Positions 37,061-47,208 of a stretch of DNA of 64,000 nucleotides are shown here, piece by piece. The position numbers were made by a program, and so were the translations under genes. The notes below the pieces were generated by a model. The model was not told the DNA's origin and did no database searches. It was given only the letters and a program-made list of their open reading frames with translations. The DNA comes from Phenylobacterium sp. J426. Lineage in GTDB: Bacteria; Pseudomonadota; Alphaproteobacteria; Caulobacterales; Caulobacteraceae. The stretch's first letter is position 1. Every line of letters starts with the position of its first letter. Location: the NCBI RefSeq assembly GCF_024699945.1, contig NZ_JAJOMY010000001.1, positions 2,046,001 to 2,110,000 on the forward strand, given 5' to 3'.

Positions 37061-37951
37061 CTAGCTCATCGGGTTCGGCGGCGGGGCGGGTTCCGGCAGG
37101 GGGATGAACTCGCTGTCGTCGGCGTCGGGCAGCTTCATGCGGCCGGCCTTCCAGTCGGCCTTGGCCTGCTCGAGGCGGTCCTTGGACGAGGAGACGAAGT
37201 TCCACTCGATGAAGCGGGGGCCGATCGGCTCCCCGCCCAGCAGCATGACCATCGCGGGCGTCACCGCTGTGAACAGCACCGGCTGGCCGGGCTGGAACAC
37301 CAGCATCTGACCGGCCTGGTGCTGGCGGCCGTCCACCTCGACGATGCCTTCGGCCACATAGGCCGCACGCTCTGGGTACTCGGCCGGGAGCTGCGCCTGG
37401 GCGCCCGCGGCGAGCCGCCAATGCACGTAGAACATCGGCGAGTGCGTCTTCACATTCGCCTTCGCGCCGAACGCCTCTCCGACGATCAGCCTGGCCCACA
37501 GGCCGTTCTCTTCATAGGTGGGCAGGTCAGAGGTCGGGTGATGAGCGAAGGACGGGTCGACTTCCTCGAATTCGACGGGCAGGGCGCACCAGGCCTGGAT
37601 GCCGTGCATCTTGCCGCCCTCGGCGCGCAGCGTCTCGAACCGCTCGGAATGGGTGATACCCGAGCCCGCGGTCATCCAGTTGACCTCGCCGGGGTGGATC
37701 TTCTGGGTGACGCCCACGCTGTCGCGGTGGGTGATCTCGCCGTCGAACAGATAGGTGACGGTCGACAGGCCGATGTGCGGATGCGGGCGCACGTCGACCG
37801 TGCGCGGGAAGCCCGGGGCGAACTCCACCGGCCCCATGTGGTCGAAGAAGATGAACGGCCCGACCGTCCGGCGCTTGGCGTAAGGCAGCACGCGGCCGAC
37901 CTCGAAGCCGCCGAGATCCTTGCGGCGCTGGTCGATGACGAGCTCGATCAT
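37061..37951 (-). CDS. Pirin family protein
   Basis: A 296-aa bicupin. The N-terminal cupin carries the metal ligands (DVRPHPHIGLSTVTYLFDGE with two His, and TAGSGITHSERFE with a further His). The C-terminal cupin has GQMLVFQPGQPVLFT, and RFIEWNFVSSSKDRLEQAKA closes the protein. Bacterial pirins include quercetinases and regulators of central metabolism; the exact role is not predictable. It ends the local minus-strand group after Lrp, 16 bp apart, so the two may be co-transcribed. Confidence 0.92.
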   Translation of the reverse strand: MIELVIDQRRKDLGGFEVGRVLPYAKRRTVGPFIFFDHMGPVEFAPGFPRTVDVRPHPHIGLSTVTYLFDGEITHRDSVGVTQKIHPGEVNWMTAGSGITHSERFETLRAEGGKMHGIQAWCALPVEFEEVDPSFAHHPTSDLPTYEENGLWARLIVGEAFGAKANVKTHSPMFYVHWRLAAGAQAQLPAEYPERAAYVAEGIVEVDGRQHQAGQMLVFQPGQPVLFTAVTPAMVMLLGGEPIGPRFIEWNFVSSSKDRLEQAKADWKAGRMKLPDADDSEFIPLPEPAPPPNPMS

Positions 37952-37967
37952 CGGAATCTCCTAAGAC

Positions 37968-38465
37968 CTAGGACTGCGCGCTCACATAGGGGCTGACGAG
38001 GCCCAGCGGCGCGGCCGTCGTATTCTTCACCGACCTTATGACAATCCGGCTCTCGATGTTGGAGACGAGGCCCAGCGAGAGGATCTTCTCGCGCAGGAAG
38101 TCGTCGAAGGCGTGCATGTCGCGCGTGACGATGCGGAGCTCGTAATCGGCGGCGCCCGTCACGGTGGCGCACTGGACCACCTCCGAGAGCTTGGTGATCG
38201 CCTGCTCGAAGGCGTCGAGGTTTTCCTTCGTCGGGAGCGACAGCTTGGCGGTGCAGTAGACCTCGAAGCCAAGGCCAAGCTTGTCCCGGTCGAGGATCGT
38301 CACGCGGCGCTGAATGACGCCTGCATCCTCCAGACGCTTGATGCGGCGCCAGCAGGGGCTGGAGGAAAGTCCTACGCGATCCGCGATCTCGGCGACCGAC
38401 AGGCCGGCGTCGTGCTGGATGAGATCCAGAATCTTGGCATCCACGGCGTCGAGGGCCTCAGACAA
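37968..38465 (-). CDS. Lrp/AsnC-family transcriptional regulator
   Basis: A 165-aa regulator with an N-terminal HTH (LSVAEIADRVGLSSSPCWRR) and a C-terminal RAM/ACT-like ligand domain (VQCATVTGAADYELRIVTRD). The start is TTG 38463-38465 behind GGAGGAAAAG; the longer upstream frame lacks protein character. It is divergent from the indolepyruvate oxidoreductase gene with about 140 bp between. Regulation of that gene in response to an aromatic or branched amino acid is likely. Confidence 0.9.
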   Translation of the reverse strand: MSEALDAVDAKILDLIQHDAGLSVAEIADRVGLSSSPCWRRIKRLEDAGVIQRRVTILDRDKLGLGFEVYCTAKLSLPTKENLDAFEQAITKLSEVVQCATVTGAADYELRIVTRDMHAFDDFLREKILSLGLVSNIESRIVIRSVKNTTAAPLGLVSPYVSAQS

Positions 38466-38606
38466 CTTTTCCTCCTTCTCCCGGCAGTCGAAAGCGTCGT
38501 TCTTGCCCCGGAACCGCACGGTCGGGGCATGCTTTTGGTAAGCAATTCCTCGGAACCTATATGATCTTGCAGGGCCGGAGGAAGGCCCGAAAGGAAGAAA
38601 ATTGCG

Positions 38607-41600
38607 ATGCGGCACCTGGATGTGACGCTCGACGACAAATTTCTGCTCACCGAAGGCCGGGTTTTCATCACCGGGGTCCAGACGCTGCTGCGGGTCATGA
38701 TCGACCAGCACAGGTTGGATCGTGCGGCCGGCCTCAACACCGCAGGATTCGTCTCGGGCTATCGCGGTTCGCCCCTCGGGGGGCTGGACCAGCAGGCCGC
38801 CCGCGCCGCCAAGCACCTGAAGGCGGCCGAGGTCACCTTCAAGGAGGGCCTGAACGAGGACCTGGCGGCGACCGCCGTCTGGGGGGTCGCAGCAGGCGAA
38901 CCTGTTCCCGGGCGCGCGTTACGACGGCGTGTTCGGCATGTGGTACGGCAAGGCGCCGGGCGTCGACCGTACCGGCGACGCCTTCAAGCACGCCAACTTC
39001 GCGGGCGTGTACCCGAAGGGCGGCGTGCTGGCGGTGGCCGGCGACGACCATTCGTGCAAGTCGTCGACCCTCCCGTCGCAATCGGAATACGCCTTCCAGG
39101 ACTTCGAGATGCCGGTGCTGTCGCCGGCCGATGTGCAGGAGGTCCTCGATTACGGTCTCCTCGGCTACGCGATGTCGCGCTTCTCAGGCCTGTGGGTGGG
39201 CCTGATCGCGCTCGCCGACACGATGGACAGCGGCGCGACGATCGACATCAGCCTCGACCGCCACAAGATCACGTTGCCGGAGAACTTCCGCATTCCCGCG
39301 GGCGGCCTCGGCATTCGGCTGAAGGACCAGCCGCTGGACAAGGAGCGCCGGCTCCGCACGCAGAAGATCCCGGCGGCGCTGGCCTTCGCCCGCGCCAACC
39401 GCATCGACCGCGTGATGCTGGGCGGCAGCCGCCCCCGGCTCGGCATCGTCTGCCAGGGCCAGGCCTACAAGGACGTCATCGAGGCGTTCTCCGCCATGGG
39501 CATTAGCCCGGCGGAGGCCCAGTCGCTGGGCGTCGCCATCTACAAGGTGGGCATGCCCTGGCCGCTCGAGCCGACCGGCATCCGCGCCTTCGCCGCCGGC
39601 CTCGAGACGATGATGGTCATCGAGCACAAGCGGCCGCTGATCGAAACCCAGGCGCGGGCCGCGCTCTACGACCTGCCCGCGCACGCCCGCCCGAAGATCA
39701 TCGGCAAGACCGACGAGAACGGCGGCCCGCTGCTGTCGGAACTCGTATCCCTCTCGGTGGCCGAGATCGCGCTGGCGATCGCCGACCGCCTGCCGCCCGG
39801 CCCGCACATGGAGCGGGTGCACGACTATCTGAGCCGGGTGTCGGCGGCCTCGATGGCGGCGGTGACGCTCTCGTCCGACCAGCAGCGCAAGCCGTTCTTC
39901 TGCTCGGGATGCCCGCACAACTCCTCGACCCGCCTGCCGGAAGGCAGCCGCGCGCTGGCCGGCATCGGCTGCCACTACATGGCGAGCTTCAACGACCCGT
40001 CGACGGACCTGACCAGCCACATGGGCGGCGAGGGCCTGACCTGGGTGGGCGCTGCGCCCTTCACCGAGGAGAAGCACGTCTTCGTCAACCTCGGCGACGG
40101 CACCTACAACCACTCGGGCTCGCTGGCGATCCGGGCCTCGGTCGCGGCCAAGTCGAACATCACCTACAAGCTGCTGTTCAACGACGCGGTCGCGATGACG
40201 GGCGGCCAGCAGGCCGAGAGCGGCTTCACCGTCCCGCAGATCACCCGCCAGCTCGCCTCGGAAGGGGTGAAGAAGGTGGTGGTCGTGGCCGCCGAGCCCG
40301 AGCGCTACGAGGGCGTTCGCGACCTGGCGCCCGGCGTCGACGTCTTCCCCCGCACCGACCTGATGAAGGTGCAGCGCGAGCTGCGCGATACGCCTGGCAC
40401 CACGGTGCTGATCTACGACCAGGTCTGCGCCACGGAAAAGCGTCGTCGACGCAAGCGCGGCAAGATGGCCGCCGCGCCGATGCGGGCCATGATCAACCCG
40501 CTGGTCTGCGAAGGCTGCGGCGACTGCTCGCGCACAAGCCACTGCGTGTCCGTCGAGCCGCTGAACACCGAGTTCGGCCGCAAGCGGAAGATCAACCAAT
40601 CGACCTGCAACCAGGACTATTCGTGCCTGGACGGCTTCTGTCCGTCGTTCATCACCCTGACCGGCGCCGAGAACGCGCACCGCGAGGCCATGCCGGCGCT
40701 GACGGCGGACTCGACGCCGCTGCCGACGTTCGAGGCGTTCACCGGCGTGAAGAACATCGTCTTCACCGGCGTGGGCGGCACGGGCGTCACGACCGTGGCC
40801 TCGATCCTGGCCATGGCCGCCCACGTGGATGGCCGCTCGGCCTCGGTGGTGGACATGACCGGCCTAGCCCAGAAGGGCGGCGCGGTGTTCAGCCACGTCC
40901 GCATCGGCGAGACGGAAGAGACGACGATCGGCGGGCGGGTGCCGGCGGCGAGCGCCCATGTGCTGATCGCCTGCGACATCCTGGTGGCGGCGGGCGCCGA
41001 TGCGCTGTCGCTCTACGCCAAGGACCGGACGGTGGCGGTGGGCAACGCCGACTTCTCGCCGACGGCCGACTTCATCACCGACCGCGACGTGCGCTTCGAC
41101 GCCGACGCCCAGGCCCGTCGCATCGCCGCGGCGGTGAAGAGCTACGACACCGCGCCCGCTCAGCATCTGGCGGAGACCAACCTCGGCGACGCGATCTACG
41201 CCAACATGATCATGCTGGGCTTCGCCTGGCAGAAGGGCGTGATCCCGGTCTCCAGCCGCGCGCTCTATCGCGCGATCCGGCTGAACGGCGTCCAGGCGGA
41301 AGAGAACCTGCAGGCCTTCGAACTCGGCCGGAAGGCGGCGTTCGATCCTCAGGCGAAGGGGCCGCGTGAAGATGACGTCGCCACCCCTGAGACCATGCCG
41401 CTGGAAGAGCTGATCGCCCATCGCGCGGCCGAGCTCGAGAAGTACCAGAACAGGGCCTACGCCCAGCGCTACCTGGACCGCGTCCGCAAGGTGCAGGCGG
41501 CGGAGGCGGGTCTCGGTTCGGAGGCGCTGACCCGGCAGGTGGCGATCAGCCTCTACAAGCTGATGGCCTACAAGGACGAGTACGAGGTCGCCCGGCTGCA

Positions 41601-42047
41601 TTCGGACGGCCGCTTCGCCGCCTACAAGGCCGAAAGCTTCAAGGGCGGTCGCGCCAAGGTGTGGCTGGCCCCGCCGCTGCTGGCCCGCAAGGGGCCGGAC
41701 GGCAAGCCGAAGAAGATGGCCTTCCCGGGCTGGACGCTCGACGTCGCCTTCCCGGTGCTGGCCAACCTCAAGGGGCTGCGCGGCACCCCCTCGACGTGTT
41801 CGGCTACACCGCCGAGCGCAAGATGGAGCGCGGGCTGATCGCCGACTTCGAGGGCCAGATCGACCGGTTGGTGGACGGGCTGACGAAGGACCGGCTGGCG
41901 ACGGCAGTGAAGATCGCCGCCGTGCCGCAGCAGATCCGCGGCTTCGGCCACGTGAAGGACGCTTCCGTCGGCCCCGCCAAGACCGAGGCCAAGCGCCTGT
42001 GGTCGCAGTGGGAGAGGGTCGGCGCGCCGGAGCCCGCGGCGGCCTAG
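38607..42047 (+). CDS. Indolepyruvate ferredoxin oxidoreductase, fused subunits (two frameshifts)
   Basis: A single polypeptide of about 1146 aa that oxidatively decarboxylates aryl or branched 2-oxo acids to acyl-CoA. The N-terminal IorA-like part includes AGFVSGYRGSPLGGLDQQ and, after repair, WGSQQANLFPGARYDGVFGM. The TPP-binding region has GDGTYNHSGSLAIRASVAAK. The ferredoxin-type region includes NPLVCEGCGDCSRTSHC and YSCLDGFCPSF. The IorB-like part begins VFTGVGGTGVTTVASILAMA. One extra G (38881-38886) and one missing C (41786-41790) break it. The end then reads LDVFGYTAERKMER. The gene is divergent from an Lrp regulator. Confidence 0.93.
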
Positions 42048-42267
42048 GTCTCGGCATGCCGAGCGACTGTGGCGACATAGCGGGTTCGGCCGTCCCGTCC
42101 GCCGAAGCTGGACAGGCGCGCAGTGCGGCTCACGACGCGCATCTTCGTCCTCCGTGCCACGCGGCTTCGCTCGACAGCGTCGAGCCGCCGAGCACCCGGT
42201 GAAGCCGGACCGGGCATGCGGCCGCGGCCACGTCAGGCTCTGACGGGCTCGGTCGGGCGGTGGCCGC

Positions 42268-43131
42268 CTAGGGGGCGAAGACCTCCACCGCTTTCGGCAG
42301 GAGGCTGAGCTCGAGGGGCGTCTCGGTGACGACGTCGCCGTCGAGGTTGACCGGCATCGGACGGTCGGTCCGCAGGGTCATGGACCGGGCTGTGGCGGTG
42401 CGCACCTCGTCCCAGCGAACATGCTCGCCGCGTTTGAAGAGGGGCGCGAGCAGGGCGACCTTCCAGAGACTGCCCGGCTCAAGGCTGTAGAGCATCAGCT
42501 GGCCGTCATCGATCTCGGCGTCCTCGCGCACCGCGACGCCCCCGCCATGGTAGCGCCCGTTGCCGATGGCGACCTGGTAGCTTTTCGTGTGGAGCTCGCA
42601 GCTGCCAGCCTGGATCTCGGCGTGGAACTGGCGGGCGCGGATGAGCACGCGGGCGGCCGCGGCGGCATAGGCGAAACGGCCGAGCGTGCGCTTCTCCTCC
42701 GCCCGGAGAGCGTCGGCGACATCGGCGGCGAGGCCGACGCTGGCGACGTTGAAGAAGGGGTGTCCGTTCGCGATCCCCAAATCTATGCGCCGCGTACGGC
42801 CGGCGGCGATGATCTCGGCGGCGCGGACGGGATCGGCGGGGATTTTCAGGGTCCGAGCCAGATCGTTGGCGGTGCCGAGCGGCAGGATGCCCATGGGCCT
42901 GTTCGCCTCGATCAGCGCGGACGCCGCGCCGGCAAGCGTGCCGTCCCCGCCGGCGACGATGACCAGGTCGGCCTCGGAGCCTTCCTCGGCGATCGCGGCC
43001 CGACAGGCTTCGGCCGACTGCGTGGGAAAGTCGCGCACGACGACGCCGGCCCCGGCCAGGCGAGCAGTCACCGGCGGGAGCCACGCGGCCGGCTTGCCGC
43101 CGTTGCGGACCAGAAGGGCTTGTCGCGTCAC
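42268..43131 (-). CDS. YegS/DAGK-family lipid kinase
   Basis: A 287-aa cytosolic or membrane-associated kinase. The nucleotide motif is VIVAGGDGTLAGAASALIEA. NRPMGILPLGTANDLARTLK follows, and the second domain includes FNVASVGLAADVADAL and MPVNLDGDVVTETPLELSLL. Such proteins phosphorylate diacylglycerol or sphingoid lipids. The 220 bp between it and the preceding oxidoreductase gene hold nothing recognised. It is divergent from the GH3 gene. Confidence 0.9.
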   Translation of the reverse strand: MTRQALLVRNGGKPAAWLPPVTARLAGAGVVVRDFPTQSAEACRAAIAEEGSEADLVIVAGGDGTLAGAASALIEANRPMGILPLGTANDLARTLKIPADPVRAAEIIAAGRTRRIDLGIANGHPFFNVASVGLAADVADALRAEEKRTLGRFAYAAAAARVLIRARQFHAEIQAGSCELHTKSYQVAIGNGRYHGGGVAVREDAEIDDGQLMLYSLEPGSLWKVALLAPLFKRGEHVRWDEVRTATARSMTLRTDRPMPVNLDGDVVTETPLELSLLPKAVEVFAP

Positions 43132-43186
43132 GGCGTCTCCAACGGCCGGGTTTGCAGAAGGCTCACTTGATCGTGGAGCTGATCGC

Positions 43187-43200
43187 TGGTAGCGCTATCA
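43187..43200. promoter_or_regulatory. LacI-family operator resembling the xyl box
   Basis: TGGTAGCGCTATCA is a near-perfect palindrome centred on AGCGCT. It differs at one position from the TGGTAGCGCTAACA box bound by XylR in Xanthomonas and, as its reverse complement, in Caulobacter. It ends 49 bp before the GH3 start and includes TATCA, a possible -10 part, so repressor binding would block initiation. The regulator gene is not in the window. Confidence 0.6.
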
Positions 43201-43249
43201 TCAAGTGCGCCCTCAGAGGCGCCGACGAACATATCCTGGGAGGGAGTGC

Positions 43250-45874
43250 ATGAGCCTCAAACGATGGCTGCTTTGCGGGGTGTTCGCGCTCATGGCCTCC
43301 GGGGCCGCCGCGCAGACCCAGGATTGGAAGAACCCCCAGCTCCCGCCGGAACAGCGCGCCGCCGACCTCGTCGCGCAAATGACGCTGGAGGAGAAGGCCG
43401 CGCAGATCGGCCACGACGCGCCGGCCATCCCTCGCCTGGGCGTGCCCAAATACAACTGGTGGAACGAGGGCCTGCATGGGGTGGCGCGCGCCGGCTTCGC
43501 CACGGTGTTCCCACAGGCGATCGGCATGGCGGCGACGTGGGACGCGCCGCTGCTGCAGCGGACGGCGGACGTGATCTCCACCGAGTTCCGCGCCAAGTAC
43601 GTCGAGCGCGTGCATCCGGACGGCGGGACCGACTGGTACCGCGGGCTGACGGTGTGGTCGCCGAACATCAACATCTTCCGAGACCCGCGCTGGGGGCGGG
43701 GCCAGGAGACCTATGGCGAGGATCCGTACCTGACCGGAACGCTCGGCGTGGCCTTCATCCGCGGCCTGCAGGGCGCCGATCCGAAGTACTTCAAGACCAT
43801 CGCCACAGCGAAACACTACGCCGTGCACTCCGGGCCGGAGTCCAACCGTCATCGCGAAGACGTGCATCCGAGCGCCTACGACCTGGAGGACACCTACCTG
43901 CCGGCGTTCCGCCAGGCGGTGACGGAGGGCAAGGTCCAGGCGGTGATGTGCGCCTACAACGCCGTCCACGGCGTGCCGGCCTGCGCCAGCGAGGACCTGC
44001 TGGAGATCCGGCTGCGCAAGGGCTGGGGCTTCAGGGGGCATGTGCTGTCCGACTGCGGGGCGGCCGCCAATGTCTACCGCGACGACAGCCTGGCCTGGGT
44101 GAAGACGCCCGAGGAGGGGATCGTCCGCTCGATGGGCGCCGGCATGGACCTGGTCTGCGGAGACTACCGCCAGGACTGGAACATGGAGGCCGGCGCGATC
44201 GTCGGCGCGGTGCAGAAGGGCATGCTGAAGCCTGCGGTGCTGGACCAGGCGCTGACGCGGCTGTTCGCCGACCGTATCCGGCTGGGCTTGTTCGATCCGC
44301 CAGCCATGGTCCCGTTCTCGAAGATCACGGCCGCCCAGAACGGGACGCCGGAGCACCGCGCCCAGGCGCTGACCATGGCCAAGGCGTCGATGACGCTTTT
44401 GAAGAACGACGGCCTGCTGCCGCTCAAGGGCGAGCCGCGCCGCATCGCGGTCATCGGCCCGAACGCCGATAGCCTGGATGCGCTGATCGGCAACTACTAC
44501 GGCACGCCGCGAGAGCCCGTGACGGTGCTGGCCGGCATCAGGGCGCGCTTCCCGAAGTCCGAGGTGAACTATGTCGAGGGGACTGGACTGGTGGGGCCGG
44601 CGACGGCGCCCGTGCCCGACACGGCCCTTTGTGTCGACGCGGCCTGCCGGACCAAGGGCCTGAAGCAGGAAACCTTCGACGGCGTCGCCCTGGAGGGCCA
44701 GCCGGTGGAGACGAAGACCGTCGCCAATGCCGCCTTCGAGTGGACGGGCGACCGGCAGAGCTCGGCCCGCTGGACCGGCTTCATCACGCCCACGGAAACC
44801 GGTGAGCACCGGTTCCGCTTCGCCAGCGACAACGGCTATCGCGTCTTCATCGACGGCAAGCCGGTGGTGGAGGAGTTCGGCGTGGGCGACGCGCCCTCGA
44901 TCTTCGACGGCGCGATCCGGCTGGAGGCGGGCGAGCGCTATCCGATCCGCGTGGAAGGTTTCCAGCGGGGCGTGAAGGGTCGGCAGCGGCTGATCTGGAG
45001 CCCGCCCTCGTCGAACGGCGACGACGCGGTGGCGGCGGCGAAGGCGGCGGACCTCATCGTGTTCGTCGGCGGCCTGACTGCGCGGGTCGAAGGCGAGGAG
45101 ATGAAGCTGGAAGCGCCCGGATTTGCGGGCGGGGACCGCACCACCCTCGACCTGCCGGCGCCGCAGCAGACGCTGCTGGAGCGGGTGCACGCCACGGGCA
45201 AGCCGACAGTGCTGGTGCTGATGAACGGCAGCGCCATGTCGGTGAATTGGGCCGACCAGAACCTGCCCGCGATCCTCGAGGCCTGGTACCCCGGCGAGCA
45301 GGGCGGCCATGCCGTGGCCCAGGCGCTGGCGGGCGACTACAGCCCGGCGGGTCGGCTGCCGGTGACCTTCTACCGCTCGGAAACAGACCTGCCCGGCTTC
45401 AGCGACTACACGATGAAGGGGCGCACCTACCGCTATTTCCCGGGCGAGGTGCTGTACCCGTTCGGGCACGGGCTGAGCTACAGCAGGTTCGAGTACGGGC
45501 CCTTGCAGGTGAGCGCCCGCAGCGTCCGCGCCGACGGCGCGGTGACGATCTCGACCGAAGTGAAGAACGTCGGGCCCATGGACGCCGATGAGGTGGTGCA
45601 GCTCTACGTCACCCATCCGGGAAAAGGCGCGATCCGGGCGCTGCAGGGCTTCCAGCGCATCCACCTGAAGGCCGGCGAGGCGAAGACGGTGAGCTTCAGT
45701 CTGACCGACCGCGGGCTCAGCACGGTCGACGCAAAAGGCGTTCGGAGCATCGCGCCCGGAGAGGTCGAGGTCTGGATCGGCGGCGGCCAGCCGGTCAGCC
45801 GGCCGGGCCTCGCCCAGGCCGCCGGCGCCAAGGGCGGCTTCCGCATCACCAGTTCGAAGATGCTGCCGAAGTAG
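43250..45874 (+). CDS. Glycoside hydrolase family 3 with PA14 insert (beta-xylosidase/glucosidase)
   Basis: An 874-aa exported enzyme: signal peptide ending near ASGAAAQ. The GH3 N-domain has YNWWNEGLHGVARAG, SPNINIFRDPRWGRGQETYG and ATAKHYAVHSGPESNRH. The nucleophile Asp is in GHVLSDCGAAANVYRDD (near residue 267). A PA14 domain is inserted around residues 470-580 (EWTGDRQSSARWTGFITPTE). The C-domain and a fibronectin-III-like end (LYPFGHGLSYSRFEYGPLQV) follow. This architecture fits periplasmic beta-xylosidases or glucosidases acting on plant oligosaccharides. The xyl-box-like operator upstream favours xylo-oligosaccharides. Confidence 0.93.
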   Translation: MSLKRWLLCGVFALMASGAAAQTQDWKNPQLPPEQRAADLVAQMTLEEKAAQIGHDAPAIPRLGVPKYNWWNEGLHGVARAGFATVFPQAIGMAATWDAPLLQRTADVISTEFRAKYVERVHPDGGTDWYRGLTVWSPNINIFRDPRWGRGQETYGEDPYLTGTLGVAFIRGLQGADPKYFKTIATAKHYAVHSGPESNRHREDVHPSAYDLEDTYLPAFRQAVTEGKVQAVMCAYNAVHGVPACASEDLLEIRLRKGWGFRGHVLSDCGAAANVYRDDSLAWVKTPEEGIVRSMGAGMDLVCGDYRQDWNMEAGAIVGAVQKGMLKPAVLDQALTRLFADRIRLGLFDPPAMVPFSKITAAQNGTPEHRAQALTMAKASMTLLKNDGLLPLKGEPRRIAVIGPNADSLDALIGNYYGTPREPVTVLAGIRARFPKSEVNYVEGTGLVGPATAPVPDTALCVDAACRTKGLKQETFDGVALEGQPVETKTVANAAFEWTGDRQSSARWTGFITPTETGEHRFRFASDNGYRVFIDGKPVVEEFGVGDAPSIFDGAIRLEAGERYPIRVEGFQRGVKGRQRLIWSPPSSNGDDAVAAAKAADLIVFVGGLTARVEGEEMKLEAPGFAGGDRTTLDLPAPQQTLLERVHATGKPTVLVLMNGSAMSVNWADQNLPAILEAWYPGEQGGHAVAQALAGDYSPAGRLPVTFYRSETDLPGFSDYTMKGRTYRYFPGEVLYPFGHGLSYSRFEYGPLQVSARSVRADGAVTISTEVKNVGPMDADEVVQLYVTHPGKGAIRALQGFQRIHLKAGEAKTVSFSLTDRGLSTVDAKGVRSIAPGEVEVWIGGGQPVSRPGLAQAAGAKGGFRITSSKMLPK

Positions 45875-45882
45875 AAGGGGCT

Positions 45883-47025
45883 CTAAAGCCCCTTCGCCGC
45901 CTCGCGGACGTTGTTGAGGAAGGCCGTGCGGGCCATCGAGCGTTCCCGCTTGGTGGCCTCGGGCCAGGCGGCGTTGAGGACGATGACGATGCGGTCCTCG
46001 GGGAAGACGGTGACCGACTGGCCGAAGATGCCGCGCCCCTCGAAGGCGCCGCTCACCGGCATCCACCAGAAGTAGCCGTAGCCGCGCTCGGGCGCGCCGT
46101 TGGTGATCTGGGGCGTGGTGGCGCGGGTGACGAACTCCGGCGGGACGACCTGCTTGCCGGCCGCCTTGCCGCCGTCGAGCATGAACTGGCCGAGGCGGCC
46201 GTAGTCGCGAAGCGTCATGGAGATGCAGCAGCCGCCGCGTTCGTGGCCGGCGAGGTCGGTCACCCAGATCGCGTCGCGCTCCATGCCGTAGGGCTTCCAA
46301 ATCTTTTCCGAGGCGTATTCCGAAACGCTCTTCCCGACCGCGTTGGAAACCAGAATGCCGACGAGGTCAGTCTCGCCGGTGTTGTAGGTGAACTTCGTCC
46401 CCGGCTCGTTGGCGCGGGGCAGTTTACGCATGTAGCTCACCAGCGGATTCACGCCCGGCTCGCTGATCGCCGTCCCGGCGCGGGCGACGTCGGAGTTCGG
46501 GTCGGTGTAGTCCTCGTTCCACTTCACGCCCGACGACATCATCAGGAGCTGGCGCACAGTGACGCCGTCGTAGCCCGAGCCTTTGAGCTCGGGGATGTAG
46601 TCGGTGACGAGGGCGTCCTCGCCCTTGATCTTGCCATCGGCGATGGCCGCCCCCACGAGCGTGGAGGTGACCGACTTGGCGACCGAGAAGCTGGTCCAGC
46701 GATCCTGCGGCTTCCGGCCCAGGGCATAGCGCTCAGCGACCACCTTGCCGTCCTTCAGCACGAGGAAGCCGGAGACGTTGTTCTCGGCCATGTAGGCGTC
46801 GGACAGCGCGTCGGGGAGCTGCTTGCCGGCCTTCGGCAGCGGCTTGGCCTTGCCCGCCTTGATGGTGTTGACGCGGTAGACGGTCTCGATCGCCGGATAC
46901 CAGGCCTTCTGCTGCTCGGGGCTCCACTGGAGGATGGAAGGCACGCCCGGCTCCACCGCCTGTTGGGCGGCGACGGGCGCGGCGAGAACGGCGGCCGCGG
47001 CGGCGGCGAGCAGCAGGTGACGCAT
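45883..47025 (-). CDS. Secreted serine hydrolase of the beta-lactamase (class C/EstB) family
   Basis: A 380-aa exported protein; the ATG at 47023-47025 starts a clear signal peptide (MRHLLLAAAAAAVLAAPVAA). The active-site S-x-x-K is in SFSVAKSVTSTLVGAAI (near residue 112), and the Y-x-N-like element is FTYNTGETDLVG. These folds include esterases, D-aminopeptidases and beta-lactamases; with no KTG triad obvious, an esterase-like role is more likely than resistance. It converges with the GH3 gene, 8 bp apart. Confidence 0.87.
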   Translation of the reverse strand: MRHLLLAAAAAAVLAAPVAAQQAVEPGVPSILQWSPEQQKAWYPAIETVYRVNTIKAGKAKPLPKAGKQLPDALSDAYMAENNVSGFLVLKDGKVVAERYALGRKPQDRWTSFSVAKSVTSTLVGAAIADGKIKGEDALVTDYIPELKGSGYDGVTVRQLLMMSSGVKWNEDYTDPNSDVARAGTAISEPGVNPLVSYMRKLPRANEPGTKFTYNTGETDLVGILVSNAVGKSVSEYASEKIWKPYGMERDAIWVTDLAGHERGGCCISMTLRDYGRLGQFMLDGGKAAGKQVVPPEFVTRATTPQITNGAPERGYGYFWWMPVSGAFEGRGIFGQSVTVFPEDRIVIVLNAAWPEATKRERSMARTAFLNNVREAAKGL

Positions 47026-47084
47026 CTGGTTTCCCCCGGGATCCAATCGCTGATTATCGGCGGCAAGGTAGAGCCTGCGCCGGC

Positions 47085-47120
47085 AAAAAGAAGCCCCTGC
47101 CGGGGAGGGTGGCAGGGGCT
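47085..47120 (-). terminator. Intrinsic terminator of the minus-strand TPR gene
   Basis: AGCCCCTGCC (47092-47101) pairs perfectly with GGCAGGGGCT (47111-47120) around a 9-nt loop. On the minus strand the stem is followed by TCTTTTT (47085-47091 complement). It lies about 90 bp past the stop of the gene ending at 47209 and just before the next minus-strand gene. Confidence 0.85.
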
Positions 47121-47208
47121 CAGGGTCAGGCGGTCCCCCCGGACCAGCCAGGAAGGGGCGAGGACGGGCCCCGGGACATCGGGGCAGAGCCGCGGCCCGT
47201 CCCCGTGG

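Noticed and set aside
43163..46300. A 1045-codon minus-strand frame opposite the GH3 gene
   Set aside because: It is Arg/His/Gln-rich shadow coding typical of high-GC DNA; the plus strand encodes a complete GH3 enzyme.
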